In this document: positions 6,571 to 11,428 of the stretch, piece after piece
How the letters are laid out: each line of letters starts with the position of its first letter
Numbering within the stretch: position 1 is the first letter of the stretch
Assembly (NCBI GenBank): GCA_945862495.1
Contig: CAMAYM010000079.1
Coordinates: 1 to 11,428, forward strand
Source of the DNA: Bordetella parapertussis
GTDB taxonomy: Bacteria > Pseudomonadota > Gammaproteobacteria > Burkholderiales > Burkholderiaceae_B
Reading direction: 5' to 3'
Length of the DNA stretch: 11,428 nt
The notes under the pieces: model-generated
The model's database searches: none
The model's input: the letters and a program-made list of their open reading frames with translations, nothing else
Told to the model about the DNA's origin: nothing
Position numbers and translations under genes: made by a program

Positions 6571-6954
6571 ATGCTTGAAGATCTCGATCACCTCTCCACA
6601 CGTTTGGCGAAACTACTTGCCTATACCCAGCAACTGTTTGCTGAGCAGGCTGCTTTGCAAGCGCGTCTTGCGCAGGCTGAGGCTGAACGCGACGCATGTC
6701 GTGCGCAGCTTGCCCAAGAGGGCACCCAAGTGCAAGCGTTGGGTCGTCAAGCGCAGACCGCAGCTTCAGAGCGCGATGTCCTACAAGGGTCTTTGGATTT
6801 ATTCAGGCAAGAGCATCAAACGCTCCAGGCACAGCTTGCTGCTCGTGACAAAGAAGTCACGGCTTTGCGTGATGTGACTGCGCAGGCGCGTCAACGGATT
6901 GATGCTGTGCTCGAGCGCTTGCCTGGTGCCGCACAGACAGAGGGGCAGCAATGA
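6571..6954 (+). CDS. Small coiled-coil protein encoded directly upstream of zapA (possible ZapB-like partner)
   Basis: This 127-residue protein has no signal peptide or membrane helix. It is dominated by a heptad-like pattern rich in Ala, Gln, Leu, Glu and Arg from about residue 5 to 115, for example LFAEQAALQARLAQAEAER. The C terminus ARQRIDAVLERLPG resembles the end of the short coiled-coil proteins (TIGR02449-type) encoded just before zapA in other proteobacteria. Its stop overlaps the zapA start (ATGA), so the two are probably translated together. This suggests, as inference, a division role, perhaps as ZapA's partner in the way ZapB is. I chose the ATG at 6571 because MLEDLDHLSTRLAKLL begins the recognisable helix. 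ATG 6520 or TTG 6511 would add 17 or 20 hydrophobic, poorly fitting residues. No start has a good ribosome site, so the N terminus is uncertain. Confidence 0.75.
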   Translation: MLEDLDHLSTRLAKLLAYTQQLFAEQAALQARLAQAEAERDACRAQLAQEGTQVQALGRQAQTAASERDVLQGSLDLFRQEHQTLQAQLAARDKEVTALRDVTAQARQRIDAVLERLPGAAQTEGQQ

Positions 6955-7280
6955 TGGAACGTGTTGATATTTCTATCTTGGGGCGCGACTATTCTCTGGC
7001 ATGCCCACCGGAGGAAAAGCAGGCTTTGTCCGCTGCGGCTCAGCACGTTAGCCAACTCGCTGGGCGGATTCAAGGGACTGGTAAAGTTTCTGGTAATGAG
7101 CGAATCGCTGTCATGGCAGCCATTCAGGTGGCGGTTGAGCTTTTAGCCGTCCGAGCACCAGATGGTCCTCTAGGCGGCTTGGCGGTTGGTGACTTCAAGC
7201 GTAGAATTGACGCAATGAACGCAATGCTTGACGAAGCCTTAACAACGGTCGCACCAAGTCGTGCAGCTAAACCGCGTTAA
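6951..7280 (+). CDS. zapA: ZapA, FtsZ-ring-associated cell division protein
   Basis: ZapA binds FtsZ in the cytoplasm and cross-links protofilaments, stabilising the Z ring at mid-cell. The 109-residue length is typical. The N-terminal domain reads MERVDISILGRDYSLACPPEEK, matching the family's compact FtsZ-binding head. It is followed by helices (ERIAVMAAIQVAVELLAV, FKRRIDAMNAMLDEAL) expected to form the C-terminal coiled-coil dimer and tetramer. The ATG at 6951 overlaps the preceding stop as ATGA. A second ATG follows at once at 6954, and the GAGGGG upstream could serve either. A 6S-RNA-like sequence lies just downstream, the same neighbour order (zapA then ssrS) seen in E. coli and relatives, which supports both calls. 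Confidence 0.92.
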   Translation: MMERVDISILGRDYSLACPPEEKQALSAAAQHVSQLAGRIQGTGKVSGNERIAVMAAIQVAVELLAVRAPDGPLGGLAVGDFKRRIDAMNAMLDEALTTVAPSRAAKPR

Positions 7281-7305
7281 TTGAGTCTTCGTCGAGACAC
7301 AAGTT

Positions 7306-7487
7306 TGTCCCTGCTGTGTTCGTGAAAGGTCATATATTCTCAGAACCAATGCTTTGGCATATTCAGGTCGCAGGATAGCTCGATGGGAATGCGCGTCTCT
7401 AGTCAGATGGGCTCGAAATCAAGCAGATTGTGGCCAACTTGAACCTTAGGTTCGAGATGCCGGCCTTAACGGCACAAGCGGGGCATT
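7306..7487 (+). ncRNA. ssrS: 6S RNA (ssrS), regulator of sigma-70 RNA polymerase
   Basis: 6S RNA mimics an open promoter and sequesters sigma-70 RNA polymerase in stationary phase. The gap after zapA has the right size (about 180 bases) and position. The ends can pair: CCCTGCT (7309-7315) with AGCGGGG (7477-7483), allowing one G-T pair. Near the 3' end, CTTGAACC-TTAG-GTTCGAG makes a hairpin very like the CCUUGAACC...GGUUCAAGG hairpin of E. coli 6S RNA. It is followed by TGCCGGCCTTAACGGCA. A small CCAATGCTTTGG hairpin sits in the 5' half near the expected central bubble. No open frame explains the region. An intrinsic terminator follows. Exact 5' and 3' ends are estimates, good to about 10 bases. 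I see no strong dedicated promoter, so it may also be processed from the zapA transcript. Confidence 0.8.
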
Positions 7488-7492
7488 TATTG

Positions 7493-7527
7493 AAAAAGCC
7501 TGCCAAAATGAATTGGCAGGCTTTTTT
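7493..7527. terminator. Bidirectional intrinsic terminator between 6S RNA and lgt
   Basis: AAAAAGCCTGCCAA (7493-7506) pairs with TTGGCAGGCTTTTT (7513-7526) around the loop AATGAA. On the plus strand the GC-rich part is followed by six T residues, ending the zapA-6S unit. On the minus strand five T residues follow, ending lgt, whose stop codon is at 7535-7537. Confidence 0.9.
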
Positions 7528-7534
7528 AATCTTT

Positions 7535-8326
7535 TTATTTTTGAGCGAGAGGCTGTTTGGATGCCCAAATAAAAAGCGCTGCTCCAAACACAATCATTGG
7601 CAAAGATAACCACTGACCCATTGAGAGCCCCGCCGCTAAAAGCCCCAAGAAGTTATCAGGTTCGCGGGCAAACTCCGCAATAAAGCGAAAAAGACCATAC
7701 CCCATCAGGAAAACAGCTGTCACCTGCCCCAGAGGTCGTGATTTGTTGGCAAACCACCAAACAAGAACAAACAGTGCGAGTCCCTCTAAACCAAGCTGAT
7801 AAAGCTGAGAGGGATGCCTGGCGATGCCGTCGCCACTTTGAGGAAACACCATGGCCCAAGGCAAGGTACTCGCTCTACCCCAAAGTTCACCATTGATAAA
7901 GTTACCAAGCCGGCCAGTAGCCAAGCCCAAAGGGATAAGGGGTGAAACAAAGTCGGTCACCGTCAAGAAGCGATAGCTTCGACTGTGCGCTAGCCACAAC
8001 ATCATGAGCGTGACGCCAATCAACCCTCCATGGAAAGACATACCACCTTCCCAGAGGTAAAAAATCTCTAAAGGGTGTGCAAAGTAATAGGCGGGCTTGT
8101 AAAACAACACATAACCTAGTCTGCCGCCCGCTACAACAGCCAAGACACCGTAGAAAATGATGTCTTCGAGGTCGCGCATCATTAGTGTGGTTTTATGATG
8201 CTTGATTCTCCAGCGACCCAGCAACCAGGCTGAGCCAAAAGCTGTTAAATACATTAATCCATACCAGTGGATAGCCACTGGCCCCAAACGTATCGCAATT
8301 GGGTCAAAATTAGGAAATTGCAGCAT
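7535..8326 (-). CDS. lgt: Lgt, prolipoprotein diacylglyceryl transferase
   Basis: Lgt moves a diacylglyceryl group from phosphatidylglycerol to the lipobox cysteine of prolipoproteins, the first step of lipoprotein maturation in the inner membrane. The 263-residue protein has about seven hydrophobic segments. The Lgt signature GRLGNFINGELWGR is present, as are GGRLGYVLFY, WEGGMSFHGGLIGV with the conserved histidine, RHPSQLYQ and a C-terminal EFAREPD. The start is ATG at 8326, giving MLQFPNFDPIAIRLGPVAIHWYG, a standard Lgt N terminus, with GGTGG upstream. The same frame stays open for about 200 codons further upstream, but that part lies antisense to ilvD and is not Lgt-like. It is divergent from ilvD with a 66-base gap. 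Confidence 0.97.
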   Translation of the reverse strand: MLQFPNFDPIAIRLGPVAIHWYGLMYLTAFGSAWLLGRWRIKHHKTTLMMRDLEDIIFYGVLAVVAGGRLGYVLFYKPAYYFAHPLEIFYLWEGGMSFHGGLIGVTLMMLWLAHSRSYRFLTVTDFVSPLIPLGLATGRLGNFINGELWGRASTLPWAMVFPQSGDGIARHPSQLYQLGLEGLALFVLVWWFANKSRPLGQVTAVFLMGYGLFRFIAEFAREPDNFLGLLAAGLSMGQWLSLPMIVFGAALFIWASKQPLAQK

Positions 8327-8353
8327 CACACGCCACCAAGCAAAAGATGTCCG

Positions 8354-8382
8354 ATAATAACCGTTGCAAACTTCACTGACAG
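8354..8382 (-). promoter_or_regulatory. Candidate lgt promoter in the lgt-ilvD gap
   Basis: Read on the minus strand, CTGTCA (complement of 8377-8382) and TATTAT (complement of 8354-8359) are exactly 17 bases apart, matching sigma-70 at 4 of 6 and 5 of 6 positions. The -10 coincides with a plus-strand GATAAT (8353-8358) that could serve ilvD, although no good plus-strand -35 is seen. If both work, the two promoters share DNA and would compete. Confidence 0.5.
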
Positions 8383-8392
8383 GTGTTAATTC

Positions 8393-10078
8393 ATGGCAAA
8401 CAACGACCGCTCCAAAAATATTACCGAAGGCGTGACGCGCGCGCCTAACCGTTCGATGTATTACGGCATGGGATACAAAGAAACTGACTTTGCCAATCCG
8501 ATGATTGGGGTGGCGAATGGTCACTCTACGATTACGCCATGCAACAGTGGGTTGCAGCCGTTGACGGAGGCCGCCATTGCAGCCATTCGCGAGGCTAAGG
8601 CCAATCCGCAGGTATTCGGTGTGCCAACGATTTCTGACGGGATGTCGATGGGAACGGAGGGGATGAAATATTCCCTCGTTTCGCGCGAAGTGATTGCGGA
8701 CTGTATCGAGACCGCCGTGATGGGTCAGTGGATGGATGGCGTTGTGGTGGTGGGCGGCTGTGACAAGAACATGCCAGGCGGCATGATTGGTATGGCGCGA
8801 TGCAATGTCCCTGGCATTTATGTTTATGGCGGCACGATTAAGCCAGGGTCTTACAAAGGGCGCGATTTGAATATCGTGTCCGTTTTTGAGGCTGTGGGTG
8901 AGTTCACCATGGGTCGCATGAGCACCGAAGATTTTAAGGCGATTGAGCAAAAGTCGATTCCTGGCTCTGGCTCTTGTGGTGGCATGTATACCGCTAACAC
9001 GATGAGCTCCTCTTTCGAAGCGATGGGTATGGCATTGCCTTACTCCAGCACTTTAGCCAATGAGGATGGCGAAGCCGTTTCGATGGCTGCCGAAGCTGCG
9101 CGTGTCTTAGTCGATGCGGTGCGCAATGGCCGCAAACCGCGAGACATCATTACACGTAAATCGATCGAAAATGCAGTCTCCGTCATTATGGCAATTGGTG
9201 GCTCAACCAATGCCGTGCTGCACTTTTTGGCGATTGCACATGCAGCGCAAGTGCCATGGACGATTGATGATTTTGAAACGGTACGCAAGCGCGTACCCGT
9301 GCTGTGTGACTTGAAACCTTCTGGACAGTTTTTGACGGTCGACCTGCATCGTGCGGGCGGTATCCCGCAAGTCATGAAGATTTTGCTCAATGCAGGTCTT
9401 CTGCATGGCGATTGCATGACGATTAGCGGCAAGACGATTGCTGAGATCCTCAAGGACGTTCCAGACCAGCCACCTGCTGGTCAAACAGTGATTCGTAACA
9501 TCCCCAATGCGATGTATGCCCAGGGTCACCTGGCTATTTTGAAAGGCAACCTTTCTCCTGAAGGCGCTGTCGCAAAAATCACAGGACTGAAAAACCCAGT
9601 CATTACGGGGCCAGCACGGGTATTCGACTCCGAAGATGATGCGATGGCTGCCATCATGGCACGCAAGATCCAGCATGGCGACGTGGTGGTGATTCGCTAT
9701 GAGGGGCCGAAAGGCGGTCCTGGTATGCGGGAAATGTTGTCACCCACCTCCGCTTTGGTGGGGCAGGGTTTGGGCGAAACGGTTGGTTTAATTACGGATG
9801 GTCGCTTCTCGGGGGGAACCTGGGGCATGGTGGTGGGGCACGTTTCACCCGAGGCCTTTGTTGGAGGTTTGATTGCCCACATACGTGAGGGCGATTCGAT
9901 CACAATTGACGCGCATCAGTTGCTCTTGCAACTGAATGTGCCCGAGACAGAAATTGAAAAGCGTCGTCAATCATGGACTCAGCCTGCACCCCGCTATACG
10001 CGAGGTGTTTTAGCCAAACTTAGCCGTTTAGTGAGTTCAGCCAGCCGTGGAGCTGTGACCGATGCCTTTGACGAGTAA
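8393..10078 (+). CDS. ilvD: IlvD, dihydroxy-acid dehydratase
   Basis: IlvD dehydrates 2,3-dihydroxy-isovalerate and 2,3-dihydroxy-3-methylvalerate to the 2-keto acids that lead to valine, leucine and isoleucine (and pantothenate). It is a cytoplasmic iron-sulfur enzyme. The 561-residue length fits the short IlvD class. Conserved cysteines expected to bind the cluster are all present: C50 (TITPCNSGLQP), C123 (GGCDKNMPGG) and C195 (GSGSCGGMYTANTMSS). D124 and K125 follow in the active-site motif. The C-terminal substrate motif GLITDGRFSGGTWGMVVGH is intact. Three cysteines in this arrangement suggest a [2Fe-2S] enzyme, less oxygen-sensitive than the E. coli [4Fe-4S] form; that is inference. The ATG at 8393 has AGGTG 9 bases upstream. 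Its 3' end overlaps the cytochrome gene by 17 bases, pointing to one transcript. Confidence 0.97.
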   Translation: MANNDRSKNITEGVTRAPNRSMYYGMGYKETDFANPMIGVANGHSTITPCNSGLQPLTEAAIAAIREAKANPQVFGVPTISDGMSMGTEGMKYSLVSREVIADCIETAVMGQWMDGVVVVGGCDKNMPGGMIGMARCNVPGIYVYGGTIKPGSYKGRDLNIVSVFEAVGEFTMGRMSTEDFKAIEQKSIPGSGSCGGMYTANTMSSSFEAMGMALPYSSTLANEDGEAVSMAAEAARVLVDAVRNGRKPRDIITRKSIENAVSVIMAIGGSTNAVLHFLAIAHAAQVPWTIDDFETVRKRVPVLCDLKPSGQFLTVDLHRAGGIPQVMKILLNAGLLHGDCMTISGKTIAEILKDVPDQPPAGQTVIRNIPNAMYAQGHLAILKGNLSPEGAVAKITGLKNPVITGPARVFDSEDDAMAAIMARKIQHGDVVVIRYEGPKGGPGMREMLSPTSALVGQGLGETVGLITDGRFSGGTWGMVVGHVSPEAFVGGLIAHIREGDSITIDAHQLLLQLNVPETEIEKRRQSWTQPAPRYTRGVLAKLSRLVSSASRGAVTDAFDE

Positions 10079-10448
10079 GGCCTGCCGAGGTTTGCTTGCG
10101 GCGCTTGGATGGTCCTGCGGGTTGGTGCTCGGGAGTAGTGCGTTTGCTCAGTCGAGTAGTGGTGCGGCGGCGACTAGCCCTGCCTCGCTCACACTTGAAG
10201 AGGGTCTCGCGCTGGCCAAGGCGCGCGCATGCCTTGGTTGCCATCAGGTGGATAACAAGCGCGTTGGCCCTTCATTCAGAGCGATTGCGCAGCGACATAC
10301 CGACAAGAGTGATGCCGTTCCTTATATCGTGCAGGTCATTCAAAAGGGTGGGCGTGGCCAGTGGGGGGCTGTACCAATGCCCGGTCAGTCCGTGAATCAT
10401 CAGGATGCCGAAAAACTGGCGCAATGGATTCTTTCTCTAAGGAAATAG
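10062..10448 (+). CDS. Small periplasmic monohaem cytochrome c (class I, c551/c552-like)
   Basis: This 128-residue protein has a secretion signal (positively charged start, hydrophobic core LLAALGWSCGLVLGSSAFA, likely cut after A29), a low-complexity Ser/Ala linker, and a domain of about 85 residues with one haem site, CLGCH (C57, C60, H61). The likely axial ligand is M106 in WGAVPMPGQ, and the domain ends in QWILSLRK. This is the layout of small class I electron-shuttle cytochromes such as c551/c552. Partners are not evident from the window. The ATG at 10062 lies inside ilvD, overlapping it by 17 bases in another frame, with GGAG 9 bases upstream. msrA starts 2 bases after its stop. Expression is probably tied to ilvD by read-through, an unusual pairing of amino acid synthesis and electron transport. 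Confidence 0.92.
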   Translation: MPLTSKACRGLLAALGWSCGLVLGSSAFAQSSSGAAATSPASLTLEEGLALAKARACLGCHQVDNKRVGPSFRAIAQRHTDKSDAVPYIVQVIQKGGRGQWGAVPMPGQSVNHQDAEKLAQWILSLRK

Positions 10449-10450
10449 TA

Positions 10451-11053
10451 ATGAGCAAATTATCTATGCCGAACACCCCCTCTTCAGAACAGTCGATTTC
10501 TCAGGGCGCTTTCAAAGGTTTGGTATCAGCTGTCTTTGGTGGAGGCTGCTTTTGGTGCACAGAGGCAGTATTTAAAGCCTTGAAGGGTGTGCATGCTGTC
10601 GAGTCCGGCTACTGTGGCGGTCAAATCGAGCATCCCACCTATGAACAGGTCTGTGCCAAGCAGACGGGTCATATAGAGGTCGTCAAAATCGACTTTGATC
10701 CAAGCATCATTCGTTATGATGAATTACTAGAGGTTTTCTTTGCGACGCATGACCCGACAACCCCTGGTCGACAGGGAAATGATGTGGGCCCGCAATATCA
10801 ATCTGCAATTTTTTATCAAAATCAGGAACAACAAGAGATTGCAACACAGTATGTTGCTGAATTAGATGCTGGTCATCACTTTGTAAACCCCATATCAACT
10901 GAAATCAGACCTTCAGCGACTTTTTGGCCTGCGGAGCAATATCACGCAGACTATTTTTCGCTCCATCCAGAGCAGGGTTACTGCCAAATGGTGATCGCGC
11001 CCAAGGTTTCTAAGTTTAAAAAGCAATTTTTCTCAAAATTAATCGGAAAATAG
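10451..11053 (+). CDS. msrA: MsrA, peptide-methionine (S)-S-oxide reductase
   Basis: MsrA reduces the S epimer of methionine sulfoxide in proteins and free methionine, repairing oxidative damage with electrons from thioredoxin. The 200-residue protein has the catalytic motif GGGCFWC, with C33 as the nucleophile. The family blocks ESGYCGG, HIEVVKIDFDP, FFATHDPTTPGRQGNDVGPQYQSAI and HADYF also match. A late cysteine, C178 (EQGYC), is a likely resolving residue. No signal peptide is apparent, so a cytoplasmic location is likely. The ATG at 10451 follows the cytochrome stop by 2 bases and has GGAAA upstream; the frame extends further 5' but only inside the cytochrome gene. No hairpin terminator is seen between its end and the rRNA promoter at 11095, so transcripts may run into the rrn leader. 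Confidence 0.96.
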   Translation: MSKLSMPNTPSSEQSISQGAFKGLVSAVFGGGCFWCTEAVFKALKGVHAVESGYCGGQIEHPTYEQVCAKQTGHIEVVKIDFDPSIIRYDELLEVFFATHDPTTPGRQGNDVGPQYQSAIFYQNQEQQEIATQYVAELDAGHHFVNPISTEIRPSATFWPAEQYHADYFSLHPEQGYCQMVIAPKVSKFKKQFFSKLIGK

Positions 11054-11094
11054 AAAAAATAATCGAGTTTTACGTATATTTCCGCAGGCTTGAT

Positions 11095-11123
11095 TTGACA
11101 CACCTAAAAAACAGGTGCATAAT
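11095..11123 (+). promoter_or_regulatory. Strong rRNA operon promoter
   Basis: A perfect -35 TTGACA (11095-11100) and a -10 CATAAT (11118-11123) are separated by the ideal 17 bases. The start point would be near 11130. An AT-rich stretch lies upstream (about 11040-11080), though the bases directly before the -35 are not A/T tracts. A CACCT...AGGTG dyad fills the spacer. The downstream leader with boxA identifies this as the promoter of an rRNA operon. Confidence 0.9.
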
Positions 11124-11129
11124 CTCGTT

Positions 11130-11428
11130 TCTCTGCTGCACAAACAGCAGGAAACAAGCAGTAAACGGTCAGTAGCAAGCGCGGCGATAAAGTCTTTTTA
11201 AGGCCAAATTAAACCCAAATGTCTACAGGTTGTGTGCAGTTAGTGAAAAACCTCAGGGTGTTTCGCTTCCGCACAAGTGGTACCTTGTTCTTTAAAAATT
11301 TGACAACCGATAAGTGTGGGCGCTTGGAATGAGTGTCGCAGGTTGCTGTGCTGTAACAGGTGCAGTGATTGCAAACGAAATCAAGTGCTCACAAAGAAGT
11401 TTGGAAATGAATGTTAAGTGTAAAAGCT
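11130..11428 (+). other. 16S rRNA operon leader (pre-16S 5' region); mature 16S starts beyond the window
   Basis: From the predicted start near 11130 to the right edge there is no gene. The region has the make-up of a betaproteobacterial rrn leader: a hairpin at the very start (CTGCTG 11133-11138 with CAGCAG 11145-11150), a second small stem AGGTT/AACCT (11227-11231 with 11249-11253), then boxA and the sequence that usually follows it (ACCGATAAGTGTGGGCGCTT). The last 70 bases probably hold the 5' strand of the RNase III stem around 16S, which cannot be checked without the other side. The 16S start sequence (AGAGTTTGAT) is not reached. Confidence 0.85.
11286..11297 (+). promoter_or_regulatory. 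boxA antitermination element of the rRNA leader
   Basis: TGTTCTTTAAAA closely matches the rRNA boxA core (TGCTCTTTAACA in E. coli). The NusB-NusE complex binds it in the RNA to form the antitermination complex that protects long untranslated rRNA transcripts from Rho. It is about 155 bases after the predicted start point and followed by the conserved leader sequence. Confidence 0.85.

Noticed and set aside
7399..7593. 64-codon minus-strand open frame across the 6S RNA region
   Set aside because: It crosses a clear terminator and the end of lgt, has no ribosome site, and the region is better explained as structured RNA on the plus strand.
8327..8950. Long open extension of the lgt frame, about 208 codons upstream of the Lgt start
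   Set aside because: It lies antisense to the start of ilvD, its translation is rich in His/Arg/Asn with no family features, and Lgt has a clear canonical start at 8326.
10361..10450. 5' extension of msrA by 30 codons to a GTG
   Set aside because: The extension lies entirely within the cytochrome c gene in another frame; ATG 10451 has its own ribosome site and gives a normal MsrA N terminus.
11300..11305. A second TTGACA in the rRNA leader, as a possible P2 promoter
   Set aside because: No -10-like hexamer lies 16-18 bases downstream, and the sequence is part of the conserved region after boxA.

Overview
The window looks like ordinary chromosome of a betaproteobacterium, most likely order Burkholderiales and possibly Alcaligenaceae. 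This is inferred from protein flavour and gene order only: proS-ybgC-tolQ beside rppH, a TctA/TctB citrate-type carrier operon, a zapA gene followed by a 6S-RNA-like locus, lgt divergent from ilvD, and an rRNA leader of betaproteobacterial type. Coding density is high and base composition is fairly even. I see no transposase, phage gene, tRNA, CRISPR array or other sign of recent transfer.

Layout from left to right. (1) Positions 1-2610, minus strand: a tightly packed proS > ybgC > tolQ unit, with tolQ running off the left edge. (2) 2696-3235, plus strand: rppH, divergent from proS. (3) 3219-6161, minus strand: tctB > tctA > a 3-hydroxyisobutyrate-dehydrogenase-family oxidoreductase, ending in a strong hairpin that overlaps the end of convergent rppH. 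No tctC (periplasmic solute-binding protein) gene precedes tctB. (4) 6162-6570: the longest stretch without a gene, holding three inverted repeats and a candidate plus-strand promoter. (5) 6571-7527, plus strand: a small coiled-coil protein, zapA, a 6S-RNA-like structure and a bidirectional terminator. (6) 7535-8326, minus strand: lgt. (7) 8393-11053, plus strand: ilvD > monohaem cytochrome c > msrA, packed with an overlap and a 2-base gap. (8) 11095-11428: a strong rRNA-type promoter and pre-16S leader with boxA. The mature 16S rRNA would begin just beyond the right edge.

The genes are mainly housekeeping: envelope integrity and lipoprotein maturation (tolQ, ybgC, lgt), translation (proS, rrn), RNA 5'-end turnover (rppH), cell division (zapA and its coiled-coil partner candidate), branched-chain amino acid synthesis (ilvD), redox and protein repair (cytochrome c, msrA) and organic-acid uptake (tctBA). 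I found no clear undescribed multi-gene system. The points most worth checking are the receptor-less tctBA-dehydrogenase operon with its hairpin-rich upstream region, the unlabelled 6S RNA, and the ZapB-like coiled-coil gene.
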